Shown here piece by piece: positions 53,610 through 62,176 of a stretch of 64,000 nt of DNA. The translations under genes were made by a program, and so were the position numbers. Source of the stretch: Glaciecola sp048820975 (lineage in GTDB: Bacteria; Pseudomonadota; Gammaproteobacteria; Enterobacterales; Alteromonadaceae). Numbering within the stretch: the stretch's first letter is position 1; each line of letters starts with the position of its first letter. The notes under the pieces are model-generated. The model was not told where the DNA came from and searched no databases. It saw only the letters and a list, made by a program, of their open reading frames with translations. The DNA lies in contig NZ_JBMEUF010000001.1 in NCBI RefSeq assembly GCF_048820975.1, forward strand, positions 1,488,001 through 1,552,000. Reading direction: 5' to 3'.

Positions 53610-53783
53610 ATGGAATCAGTTGATCTTCTGGATACTGTTGAGAGTGAAAGCCGCGGTGTAAAAACCAAAAGTAAAAAAAGAAAATGGCGTGAAATTGAAG
53701 CTATTAAAGAAAAATATCGCTTAAAACAAGAGCTATGCGATATGGATCTTGGCTTAGAGCTTGAACTTGAAATGGCTCGTTAA
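53610..53783 (+). CDS. DUF3545 family small protein
   Basis: A 57-residue charged protein with the DUF3545 hallmark KKRKWREIEAIKEKYRLKQE flanked by acidic ends. The family is small (about 60 residues) and confined to marine gammaproteobacteria; its function is unknown. AAAGGAG lies 7-13 bases upstream of the ATG. The protein is predicted to be largely helical. It is convergent with ung, 13 bases away. Confidence 0.85.
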   Translation: MESVDLLDTVESESRGVKTKSKKRKWREIEAIKEKYRLKQELCDMDLGLELELEMAR

Positions 53784-53796
53784 GCTAGCTTTAGAT

Positions 53797-54492
53797 TTAC
53801 AGTGACCACGTAATTGGTGTTTGATTAGCCGAAACAAGCAGTTTGTTGGTTTCGCTAAAGTGTTTACACCCTAAAAAACCTCTGTACGCTGATAAAGGCG
53901 ATGGATGGCTTGACTCTAAAACATGGTGTTTAGAGGTATCTATTAAACTCGCTTTTTGTTGCGATGGTTTGCCCCATAACAAAAATACAACGCCTTGTTG
54001 CGTGTCGCTTATGTGCTTAATGCTAGCATCAGTGAAGGTTTCCCAGCCCAAGCTTTTGTGCGAGTTAGCTAAGCCCTCTTCCACTGTTAATACAGTGTTG
54101 AGTAAAAATACCCCCTGCTTAGCCCATGCGGTCAAATCACCATTGGCCGGCTCAGTAAAGCCTTCAATATCTTGCGCCAATTCTTTAAAAATATTACGCA
54201 ATGAAGGCGGTATTTTTTGACCTTGTTGAACAGAGAAACACAAGCCATGAGCTTGATTTGCTCCGTGGTATGGGTCTTGCCCTAATATTACAACCTTTAC
54301 ATTCTGCAAAGGACACAAACTAAACGCAGTTAATACATCTTCTGCAAGTGGAAACACCTTAGTTTCACCGCGTCTTTTTTCAATGTGCTCATTTAAGGTG
54401 AGAAAGTAAGGCTTACTCATTTCAGCGTCTAAAAACGTTTGCCAACTTGGCTCGCTCTCACAAACGGGGGAAGCTTGCTTACCGCTTTTCAC
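53797..54492 (-). CDS. ung: Uracil-DNA glycosylase
   Basis: Family 1 UDG that removes uracil from DNA. The 231-residue protein has the water-activating loop GQDPYHG (Asp-73), the GVFLLNTVLTVEEG segment, VFLLWGKPSQ and the minor-groove loop HPSPLSAYRGF, all intact. It lies about 35 bases downstream of thrC on the same strand, and could be read through from the thr operon or have its own start. Confidence 0.96.
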   Translation of the reverse strand: MKSGKQASPVCESEPSWQTFLDAEMSKPYFLTLNEHIEKRRGETKVFPLAEDVLTAFSLCPLQNVKVVILGQDPYHGANQAHGLCFSVQQGQKIPPSLRNIFKELAQDIEGFTEPANGDLTAWAKQGVFLLNTVLTVEEGLANSHKSLGWETFTDASIKHISDTQQGVVFLLWGKPSQQKASLIDTSKHHVLESSHPSPLSAYRGFLGCKHFSETNKLLVSANQTPITWSL

Positions 54493-54527
54493 ACCTATTT
54501 CTCACCTTTCATTATTCTAATGTCGCC

Positions 54528-55811
54528 TTACTTAAGAATAGAAAACATATGCGCTTTTAATGCTTCATAACTGTTTTCTAATTCTGACTCAAGGCCTTCT
54601 TTAGATGATACATCCACTAACGCTTGTGGCAAACGAATAGGTTGGCCTAGCACATTTTCAACGGTTTCTCTAAACTTAGCCGGATGCGCTGTGCCTAAGA
54701 AAATCCCCACTTCATCTTCTTCTAATTGCTTACTTAAGCATCGGTACGCTATAGCAGCATGGGGTTCCGATACATAACCTAAGCTGGCTAATTTGCGCAT
54801 TGCTCCTTGGGTGTATTCTTCGTCAACTGCCTCACCTACTAGCAAGTCAGCATCAAACAAGCCTTTATCAACCATCGCTTGAATACGCGGCCAGTTATTG
54901 GGTTGGCTTACATCCATTGCATTTGAAATAGTAGCTACCGTTTCATTTGGCTCCCATTTACCGGTTTGCAAGAAGCGCGGTACAGTATCATTGCTGTTTG
55001 TTGCGGCAATGAATCGTTTAATGGGTAAGCCTAAAAGCTTGGCAATAATGCCGGCAGTTAAGTTTCCGAAGTTTCCACTTGGAACCGAAAATACTACTTT
55101 GTCTTGTTGCTCTTTAGGGACTTGTGAAACCGCTTCAAAATAATAGCAAACTTGTGCCAGCAAACGGCTAATATTAATAGAGTTAGCTGAGTTTAAATGC
55201 AAGCCTTCGCGCACATCTTCATCATCAAAAGCTGTTTTTACAAGTTGCTGGCAAGCATCAAAATCAGCGTCAATAGCAACCGTATGAATGTTGTCACCCA
55301 ATGTTGTAAATAACTTCTCTTGCAAAGGGCTAATTTTCCCCTTAGGAAACAATATAACTACCTTGATGTTGTCTATGCCATGAAACGCATGCGCAACCGC
55401 TGCACCAGTATCACCTGAGGTAGCGGTTAAAATAGTCACCGGCTTACCTTTGCTAATATGCTTTAAGCATTGCGCCATAAAGCGCCCACCAAAATCTTTA
55501 AATGCTAAGGTAGGGCCATGAAACAATTCTAAGCTATGGATATTTTCACTTACATGGGCAAGAGGCGCTTCAAATGTGAAGGCATTATTCACAAATTCAC
55601 TAATTGTGCTAGTGGGCAGTTCATCGCCAATAAGGTGTTTGAGTATATGAATACTGCGCTCAGCCAAAGGCATGCTCAGTAGCTCATCAATGTTATGTAA
55701 AGGAGCTACGCTTTCAGGAAAATATAAGCCCTGATTTTTACCTAAACCCTTCGCTACCGCTTGGCAAAAGCTCGCGGTATCACTACTATCTTTTAAATTT
55801 ACTAATTCCAC
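54528..55811 (-). CDS. thrC: Threonine synthase
   Basis: PLP enzyme converting O-phosphohomoserine to threonine. The 427-residue protein has the PLP lysine in LFHGPTLAFKDFGGRF, TATSGDTGAAVAHAF, and FSVPSGNFGNLTAG. It is the third structural gene of thrABC, 14 bases after thrB, and falls under the attenuator upstream of thrA. Confidence 0.96.
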   Translation of the reverse strand: MELVNLKDSSDTASFCQAVAKGLGKNQGLYFPESVAPLHNIDELLSMPLAERSIHILKHLIGDELPTSTISEFVNNAFTFEAPLAHVSENIHSLELFHGPTLAFKDFGGRFMAQCLKHISKGKPVTILTATSGDTGAAVAHAFHGIDNIKVVILFPKGKISPLQEKLFTTLGDNIHTVAIDADFDACQQLVKTAFDDEDVREGLHLNSANSINISRLLAQVCYYFEAVSQVPKEQQDKVVFSVPSGNFGNLTAGIIAKLLGLPIKRFIAATNSNDTVPRFLQTGKWEPNETVATISNAMDVSQPNNWPRIQAMVDKGLFDADLLVGEAVDEEYTQGAMRKLASLGYVSEPHAAIAYRCLSKQLEEDEVGIFLGTAHPAKFRETVENVLGQPIRLPQALVDVSSKEGLESELENSYEALKAHMFSILK

Positions 55812-55825
55812 AGTGTTTACTTTCC

Positions 55826-56797
55826 TTATTGATCTGCGTTGAGCAATCGTGTGCCTGCAGTATCAATTTTACAAACGTGACTAAAACCATCTTGGTTCTG
55901 AATATAATGTTGTTTAAGCCAAGCTTCAATAGCTTGAGCACTCTCTAAAGTTCTGGTAGCCGCAAAAACAGTTGGGCCAGAGCCTGATATACCAAAACTC
56001 AAAGCGCCTTGGCTTTCGCTAAATGCACGCGCGTTGTCAAATTCAGGTAACAATACTTTGCGGTGCTTTTCAGCAATCACATCTTGCATCATTTTGGCCG
56101 CCAAGCTTTCATCTTTAGCATAAAGGCTGTTTACAAACACAGCCAACTGCCTACCAAAAGTAAGGGTATCGGCTAAGCTGTATTCCTTAGGTAACAATGC
56201 GCGAGCTTTGGCAGTTGAAACTGACAAGCCAGAATAACACGCCACCCAATACCAATTATCGAAGGTAGGTAGGTTTACGGCAATAGGCGAAGTTTCTCCA
56301 GTCATTAAGGTCAAACCGCCTAAGTAACTAGGAGCAACGTTATCATAATGAATACTTCCACTAATTTGCCCTTCTAACTCCCCCATCATGGCTAACAATT
56401 GGTCTTTCCCAAATGGCGCATGGCCATCGCGTTTCGCTGCATGTTCATTAAGTGCATAAAAAGCAGCAACAATTGAACTGGCGCTAGATCCAAGCCCGCT
56501 TCCTATTGGAAGATTCTTATGAAGATGCATACTCACCGACAATTGCGTTTTATTCGCATCTAGCAAAGCCGCTTGAAAAAACTCATAACTACGGGTAACA
56601 ATATTTTCATCCACACTAGGCGGAAGTTTATGCGCAAATTGGCCATCTTGAGTCAAACTAAATGCATCAGCATCTTTTACTTCAACCCAATCACCCAGTA
56701 AGCTGTTATCAATGGGGGCTAGTGCCGCACCTAATACGTCAAACCCTAAACTTACATTACCTATAGAGGCTGGAGCGAAAGCACGTGTATTGGTCAT
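55826..56797 (-). CDS. thrB: Homoserine kinase
   Basis: GHMP-family kinase phosphorylating homoserine. The 323-residue protein has the ATP-binding motif PIGSGLGSSASSIVA and the C-terminal FGISGSGPTVFA block. It lies 21 bases after thrA and 14 before thrC, completing the threonine branch. Confidence 0.96.
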   Translation of the reverse strand: MTNTRAFAPASIGNVSLGFDVLGAALAPIDNSLLGDWVEVKDADAFSLTQDGQFAHKLPPSVDENIVTRSYEFFQAALLDANKTQLSVSMHLHKNLPIGSGLGSSASSIVAAFYALNEHAAKRDGHAPFGKDQLLAMMGELEGQISGSIHYDNVAPSYLGGLTLMTGETSPIAVNLPTFDNWYWVACYSGLSVSTAKARALLPKEYSLADTLTFGRQLAVFVNSLYAKDESLAAKMMQDVIAEKHRKVLLPEFDNARAFSESQGALSFGISGSGPTVFAATRTLESAQAIEAWLKQHYIQNQDGFSHVCKIDTAGTRLLNADQ

Positions 56798-56818
56798 ATT
56801 TCTGATTCTCGCGCCTGT

Positions 56819-59293
56819 TTAGTTAAATTCTAATTGTATTGGCATGGTGCGCAATACATCGGCAAATACACCTGCAGCCGTTACGGTTGCACCGGCACCA
56901 TATCCTCTTATTACAAACGGAATAGGTTGATAATAGCGGCTGTGAATAGCCAAGGCATTTTCGCCGTCTTTTACCGCCGCTAAAGGATGGCTTTGTGCCA
57001 CAGCCTGAATACTAACCTTACACTTTCCATCAGCAATTGAGCCTACGTAACGCAGAACTTTATCTTCAGCTTTAGCCTTCGATGCTAATTCAGAAATATG
57101 CTCATCAAGCTTAGGTAAATTACTCATGAAAACATCTACATCGCCAGAGGCATCAAACCACTGTGGTAATACTGACTCTATTTCTATATCACCTAATTCA
57201 AGGCTTAAGCCCGATTCACGCGCCATTATAAGTAATTTACGCGCCACATCCATGCCGCTTAAGTCATCACGAGGGTCTGGCTCAGTGAAGCCGTTATCTT
57301 TGGCCGTTGCGGTAGCCTGAGAAATACTCATGCCATCATCAAGCTTGCCAAACACATAAGATAAAGAGCCCGACAAAATCCCTTCAAAGCGTTCTAGTTC
57401 ATCACCGGCAATAACCAGTTTTTGAAGGTTATCAATTACCGGTAAACCAGCACCTACGGTTGTCTCATATAAATATTGGCGGTTAAATTTAAGCGATGTT
57501 TTCTTCAAACTTAGGTAGTCAGCATAAGAGCTTGTATTGGCTTTTTTGTTTGGTGTAACCACATGAAAACCCGCTTGCATCATATGCACATATAAATTAG
57601 CAATGCTCGCGTTACTGGTACAGTCAATAATTACAGGATTAGTAAGGCTGTTAGTACTGGCAAAATCAGCTACCTTCTCAACGCTGAATGCATCTTTAGC
57701 GCTATCTAATGCGTGAGTTAAATCGCCGTGCAAATCTATCCCTAAAGGCTCTAAAGCACAGCGCTTAGAATTTGCGATACCATAAACAGTCAGCTTAATA
57801 TTTCGTGCTAATAAAGCTTCTTGCTGCTTGCCTATTTGCTGAAGCAACTCCTTTCCAACTAAACCCACGCCAATTAAGAATGCATCAATATTGCGCATTT
57901 CGGTAAAGAAGTTTTGATGAATAATCTTAACCGCTTTTTTCGCTTTGCTGTTCTCAATAACCGTTGAAATAGAACGCTCAGATGAGCCCTGTGCAATGGC
58001 TACGTTATTTACTCTGGCTTGCGCTAGTGCTTTGAAGAATTTCGCTGCCAAGCCTTTAGAATGACGCATGCCGTCACCTACTAAGGTCACAATGGCTAAA
58101 TCTTCGCGCACTTCAATGGGCTCAAGAAAATGATTTGCTAACTCTAAAGCAAAATTCTCTTCTAGTAATTCACGTGCTTTGTCTGTGTCTTTTTGCGCAA
58201 TACAAAAGCTAATACTATATTCAGATGAGCTTTGCGTAATTAAACTTATGGATATGTTACCTTTTGAAATTACGTCAAATATACGGCTAGCCATGCCTAC
58301 CATCCCTTTCATTCCGGGGCCTGATAAGTTAAACATAGAAATATTTTCTAACTGCGAAATACCTTTAACGCTGGTCCATTTTTCGCTAGCTTCGTGGCTA
58401 ATTAAGGTACCGGGGGCTGCAGGGTTTAAAGTGTTGCGAATCAAACAAGGAATGCCAAATTGGGCAATTGGACCAATTGTTTTGGGATGAAGCACTTTGG
58501 CACCAAAATAAGATAACTCCATGGCTTCTTGATAAGTCAGTTTATCTAATAAAACTGCCCCTTCAACTTGGTTTGGATCCGCGTTATATACGCCATCAAC
58601 GTCGGTCCAAATTTCACAGCAACTCGCATTTATACAAGCGGCTAAAATAGCCGCCGAGTAATCAGAGCCATTACGACCTAGTGTGACTTTTTCGCCTTGT
58701 TCATTTACGGCAACAAAACCTGGCATAACCAACAGCTTACTGCCGTCTGTAGGTATTTCAGAAAAACGCGCTCGGCTTTGTGATAATAAAGCTAGGCTAT
58801 CTAAGTAATCACCTTCTGCAACTACATATTCAACTGGGTCTACAATAAGGTTGTCTATGCCCTTCGCGCTTAAAATAGCACTGAAAATTTTAACTGAAAC
58901 GTACTCACCCATACTTAAAATAGTTGCGGTAACTTGGTCAGGGCAGCTTTTTAATAAGCTAATACCTTTAAGCTGCTGTTCAAGCAAATCCAAGCGTTCA
59001 CTAATAAATGCATCTACATCCGCAAAATCAAAGCCACTAAGTGTTTCATTTAGTTCTGTGGAAATACCGTGTAATGTCATCGTTAATTTAGCAAACAGTT
59101 CACCGTAATCATTTCCTTGCTCGGCTTGTTCGCAGAGTAAAGACAAAGCATTGGTTACCCCTTTGGGCGCTGACAATACCACCGCGGCGCCTTTTGTATC
59201 AGCACTTTGGTGGGTATTGGCACTAATTTCAAACACCCTTAAATATCGAGTAGCATCAGCTAACGACGAACCACCAAACTTTAACACCTTCAT
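56819..59293 (-). CDS. thrA: Bifunctional aspartokinase / homoserine dehydrogenase I
   Basis: Catalyses the first and third steps of the aspartate pathway. From ATG 59293 (CAGGAG upstream) it is 824 residues: an aspartokinase domain (KVLKFGGSS at the N-terminus), central ACT regulatory domains (about 310-460) and a homoserine dehydrogenase (FLIGVGLVGKELL, then GTLSYVFG-type block). The longer frame from 59323 adds ten residues before the kinase motif. Feedback control by threonine is expected. The homoserine it makes also feeds methionine, which bears on the met box upstream. Confidence 0.96.
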   Translation of the reverse strand: MKVLKFGGSSLADATRYLRVFEISANTHQSADTKGAAVVLSAPKGVTNALSLLCEQAEQGNDYGELFAKLTMTLHGISTELNETLSGFDFADVDAFISERLDLLEQQLKGISLLKSCPDQVTATILSMGEYVSVKIFSAILSAKGIDNLIVDPVEYVVAEGDYLDSLALLSQSRARFSEIPTDGSKLLVMPGFVAVNEQGEKVTLGRNGSDYSAAILAACINASCCEIWTDVDGVYNADPNQVEGAVLLDKLTYQEAMELSYFGAKVLHPKTIGPIAQFGIPCLIRNTLNPAAPGTLISHEASEKWTSVKGISQLENISMFNLSGPGMKGMVGMASRIFDVISKGNISISLITQSSSEYSISFCIAQKDTDKARELLEENFALELANHFLEPIEVREDLAIVTLVGDGMRHSKGLAAKFFKALAQARVNNVAIAQGSSERSISTVIENSKAKKAVKIIHQNFFTEMRNIDAFLIGVGLVGKELLQQIGKQQEALLARNIKLTVYGIANSKRCALEPLGIDLHGDLTHALDSAKDAFSVEKVADFASTNSLTNPVIIDCTSNASIANLYVHMMQAGFHVVTPNKKANTSSYADYLSLKKTSLKFNRQYLYETTVGAGLPVIDNLQKLVIAGDELERFEGILSGSLSYVFGKLDDGMSISQATATAKDNGFTEPDPRDDLSGMDVARKLLIMARESGLSLELGDIEIESVLPQWFDASGDVDVFMSNLPKLDEHISELASKAKAEDKVLRYVGSIADGKCKVSIQAVAQSHPLAAVKDGENALAIHSRYYQPIPFVIRGYGAGATVTAAGVFADVLRTMPIQLEFN

Positions 59294-59342
59294 TGACCAC
59301 TCCTGCCCGTATTCTTTATTCAAATCAATCCACTACAGCTAC

Positions 59343-59376
59343 AAAAAAGCCCGCTTAATCTGCGGGCTTTCGTTAA
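59343..59376 (-). terminator. Attenuator (terminator/antiterminator) of the thr operon
   Basis: On the minus strand AAAGCCCGC (59362-59370) pairs with GCGGGCTTT (59346-59354) and runs into a T tract, a textbook terminator about 50 bases before thrA. The alternative is pairing of 59364-59376 with 59394-59406 at the end of the leader peptide: GGGC with GCCC and TCGTTAG with TTAACGA, with two mismatches between. The two structures share the GCCC strand and cannot coexist. Confidence 0.88.
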
Positions 59377-59393
59377 CTAAAAAATGGCACAAG

Positions 59394-59462
59394 CTAACGA
59401 CCGCCCTCGTAAAAGGTGGTTATAATCATCATAATAATGTTCATATTGATGTGATTAGTCAT
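59394..59462 (-). CDS. thrL: thr operon leader peptide
   Basis: A 22-residue open frame from ATG 59462 to TAG 59394, just before the attenuator. It contains five Ile, three Thr and four Met codons, including adjacent Ile-Ile, Met-Met, Ile-Ile and Thr-Thr pairs in its middle. Stalling there under low Thr-tRNA or Ile-tRNA would free the 3' part of the leader for the antiterminator. CTAACGAC just before the ATG (59463-59470) can pair with GTCGTTAG at the end of the frame (59394-59401), giving the competing early hairpin. The ribosome site is weak (AAAAGAAA). Confidence 0.78.
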   Translation of the reverse strand: MTNHINMNIIMMIITTFYEGGR

Positions 59463-59509
59463 GTCGTTAGTTTCTTTTTCTTTTTGTATTTACTTTATGT
59501 GATTCAATT

Positions 59510-59533
59510 TGCCGTATAGACGTCTAAAAGTCA
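59510..59533 (-). promoter_or_regulatory. Met box inside the thr promoter
   Basis: A perfect MetJ box AGACGTCT (59518-59525) is flanked by two weaker 8-mers in phase, TGCCGTAT and AAAAGTCA, each 5 of 8. The 16 bases 59518-59533 match the metK operator core (36996-37011) at 14 positions. It occupies the spacer and touches the -10, so MetJ binding would block transcription of thrLABC. MetJ control is inferred. Confidence 0.6.
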
Positions 59534-59541
59534 ACTGTAAA
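59513..59541 (-). promoter_or_regulatory. Likely thr operon promoter
   Basis: On the minus strand TTTACA (59536-59541, 5 of 6 to the -35 consensus) is followed by a 17-base spacer and TATACG (59513-59518, 4 of 6). Transcription would start about 40-45 bases before the leader peptide. The met box lies inside this promoter. Confidence 0.55.
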
Positions 59542-59745
59542 ATAAGATTAATACAATGTTTTTCCTATTACATGAAGTCTTAGAACATCGTAGCTAGCTT
59601 ATTAAAGCACTCGCATAGGTAATTGCTTTTCAAAGCAATTTGTATATTTTTGTTAAATATTTGTTAAACTTTAGTTGTAGGCGTATAATCCTCTTTAGTC
59701 TTTAGACCTAAGCTTTTCAAACAGCTTATGAGATTAAGGTGATTT

Positions 59746-60894
59746 ATGCGTAATGTTAATGTTAGTTCTTATATACTCCTTTTCTTTTCAGCCTTGTGCC
59801 TAAGTGCATGCCAAAGCACCAATGTAAGCACTAGGCCAACGCCAAGCTTGCTTGATGCAAACTTCCCTGAATACTCAAGTTACAAAATAGAAAGCAGTGA
59901 AGAAATATTTGCGCTAGATGACGCAATGAAATCTTTTATCAACACAAATACAGCTGAACAAAGCGGTGATAAAGCCAAACTTACCCATTTAATAAAAGCT
60001 ATTTTTGGCCAAGCACAGTTATCGTTATCATATCAGGCAGGGGCTAATTCAACGGCTATTGAGACCTTTCATCAAGGCGCTGCCAATTGTTTATCGCTCA
60101 CCATTATGATGTACGCCATGAGCGAACACCTCAATATGCGTTCACAATTTCAAAATATCGACATCCCTGAATATTGGACCCGCCGCATGGGGCAAACCAT
60201 GATCAATCATCATATCAATCTAAAAGTATATCCCCGCGAAAGCAAAAATAAAGCATTGCTAGTTGATTTCGACCCGCAAGAAAATATAGAGAAGCTTGAC
60301 GCTACCCTTATAAGTAAAGCAAACACGGTTTCTTTATTTTATTCCAATAAAGCCAGTGACTACATGTTAAAAAATGATGCAAACAAAGCCTATGCTTATT
60401 TAAGAGCCGCCATTAAGAAAGACCCAACGAACACAAGCGCATGGCTAAATTTAGGGGTGTTATCAAGCCAAAACAAATTGTATCAGCAAGCGGATTCATA
60501 TTATCGAATGGCACTTAATTTAAAGCCCGGGTTTAGTTCGGCCTATGAAAACTTAGCCTTACTATACGAGCGCCAAGGCAAGGCTCAAAAGGCTAAGCAA
60601 ATTTTAAAGCAACTCCACAAAAAGCGTTTAGCTAACCCCTATTATCACATGATAAACGGTGACCTAGCCATGGAAAACGACGCATATAGCAAGGCTATTC
60701 AACACTATAAATCAGCTATTTCACTGAATAATTTATCTCATGAATTTCACTTTAAGCTAGCCAAGGCATATTTTGAAAATGGTGATATTAACCGTAGTCA
60801 ACGTTACTTAGAAAAAGCCATGATGCGCACTAAAGATAAGCGCTTAAGCGAACGCTATGCCAGTAAACTCTCAGATATGTTTACTGCCAGTTAA
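59746..60894 (+). CDS. Transglutaminase-like/TPR lipoprotein
   Basis: A 382-residue lipoprotein (lipobox Cys-22 in LSAC). Residues about 75-180 look like a transglutaminase-like papain-fold domain: Cys-115 in GAANCLSLT, His-155 or His-156 in INHHINLKV and Asp-174 in LLVDFDP form a plausible triad. The remainder (about 200-375) is four or five tetratricopeptide repeats, with typical segments such as ASAWLNLGVLSSQNKLYQQA-like helices. The likely role is protein processing or assembly in the envelope; the exact function is unknown. The start has AAGGTGAT upstream. It lies 117 bases before the alginate lyase on the same strand. Confidence 0.75.
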   Translation: MRNVNVSSYILLFFSALCLSACQSTNVSTRPTPSLLDANFPEYSSYKIESSEEIFALDDAMKSFINTNTAEQSGDKAKLTHLIKAIFGQAQLSLSYQAGANSTAIETFHQGAANCLSLTIMMYAMSEHLNMRSQFQNIDIPEYWTRRMGQTMINHHINLKVYPRESKNKALLVDFDPQENIEKLDATLISKANTVSLFYSNKASDYMLKNDANKAYAYLRAAIKKDPTNTSAWLNLGVLSSQNKLYQQADSYYRMALNLKPGFSSAYENLALLYERQGKAQKAKQILKQLHKKRLANPYYHMINGDLAMENDAYSKAIQHYKSAISLNNLSHEFHFKLAKAYFENGDINRSQRYLEKAMMRTKDKRLSERYASKLSDMFTAS

Positions 60895-61011
60895 AGCGAG
60901 GCGTCAAAATATATATTGCAAGGCTATTCATTTATTGTTTCAATCAGGCGCTCAAATTTTCCCTGCAAGCTAGGGTATACAATCAAGCCAAGATCAATAA
61001 AGAGAGTATTC

Positions 61012-62112
61012 ATGCCATTATCTATTTATCGAAAGAAACCCATTATGTTCCTTAGCGCACTTTCCTTAACGGCCGCGTTAAGTGCTTGTGTACCAACTAT
61101 GCCTGAAAATAGTGAGCCAAACGTAGCGCTTGTTCATCCTAGCGACGTAATTGACCTTAGCTACTGGAACATTACCTTACCGACTGACGTGAACAAAGAC
61201 GGTAAGCCTGATATGGTGACAACCAAAGATATTCAATCGTACACCCATCCAAATTTCTTTTACGTAAATGCACAAAATGAAGTGGTGTTTACTAGCCCCA
61301 ATGTAGCGGTAACAACTGCAAATTCAAAAAATGCCCGCAGTGAACTTCGCCATATGTCACGTGGTGCCAACACAAAAATCCCAACGAAAGCCCCACAAAA
61401 CAACTTTGCCTTAGCCTCGCATGAAAATGCGAATGAATTTGCCGCTATAGGCGGAAAAATGGAAGCAACACTGCATGTTGATCACGTGGCCGTAAGCAGT
61501 CAATTCCCTAATAAGCCACCTAGTTATTCAGTGGTTATTGGGCAAATTCACGCGGGTAGCTCTCCTGATAAATCACAAGGCTTTGGTTACGGTAATGAAC
61601 CATTAAAGATTTATTATAAAAAATTTCCTGGCCATAAAACGGGCTCTGTATTTTGGACCTATGAGCGTAACTTACCAAAAGCAGATCCAAAGCGTACCGA
61701 CATAGCATACCCAGTATGGGGAAACACGTGGGAAAACACACAGAACCCTGGTAGCAAAGGCATTGCCTTAGGCCAAGAGTTTAGCTACACCGTAAATGTT
61801 GAAAACGACATTATGGAGCTCACATTCAGCGCTGAAAACCGAGAAACCGTTCACTACACAATAAATTTAGCCAATAATGTAGACGCTTATGGCAACGTAG
61901 ACGAACAAGATTTCGAAAACGGTTATGCTGGCGACTACCATTATTTTAAAGCGGGCGCTTACAACCAATGTAACGGCGGCACAGCGCATCCATTTTGGGG
62001 TACAGGTTGTAGCGGCTCAGGCAAGTGGGAAACTGATTTTGCCAACGGTGACTATACGCAAGTGGTATTTTCTAAATTAACATTGAGCAAAAGTTCACCT
62101 ATTACTCAATAA
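61012..62112 (+). CDS. PL7 family alginate lyase lipoprotein
   Basis: Alginate lyase acting by beta-elimination, probably anchored to the outer membrane (lipobox Cys-26 in LSAC) or facing the periplasm. From ATG 61012 it is 366 residues. All PL7 motifs are present: RSELR (109-113), QIH (178-180) and YFKAGAYNQ (311-319), giving the catalytic Arg, His and Tyr. In PL7 enzymes QIH is generally linked to guluronate-containing substrates and QVH to polymannuronate, so polyG or mixed MG activity is the likely preference. No other alginate genes are in the window. A longer frame from 60916 lacks a signal peptide at its start and is less likely. Confidence 0.92.
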   Translation: MPLSIYRKKPIMFLSALSLTAALSACVPTMPENSEPNVALVHPSDVIDLSYWNITLPTDVNKDGKPDMVTTKDIQSYTHPNFFYVNAQNEVVFTSPNVAVTTANSKNARSELRHMSRGANTKIPTKAPQNNFALASHENANEFAAIGGKMEATLHVDHVAVSSQFPNKPPSYSVVIGQIHAGSSPDKSQGFGYGNEPLKIYYKKFPGHKTGSVFWTYERNLPKADPKRTDIAYPVWGNTWENTQNPGSKGIALGQEFSYTVNVENDIMELTFSAENRETVHYTINLANNVDAYGNVDEQDFENGYAGDYHYFKAGAYNQCNGGTAHPFWGTGCSGSGKWETDFANGDYTQVVFSKLTLSKSSPITQ

Positions 62113-62124
62113 TGATTTTGCAAG

Positions 62125-62160
62125 TACAAAAAAAGGAGCCAAATGGCTCCTTTTTGGTAC
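62125..62160 (+). terminator. Bidirectional terminator between alginate lyase and ABC-F gene
   Basis: AAAAGGAGCC / GGCTCCTTTT forms a 10-bp stem with a four-base loop, extended by outer GTAC arms, and ends in T5. It lies between convergent genes. Confidence 0.85.
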
Positions 62161-62176
62161 TCATATTATAAAGTAA

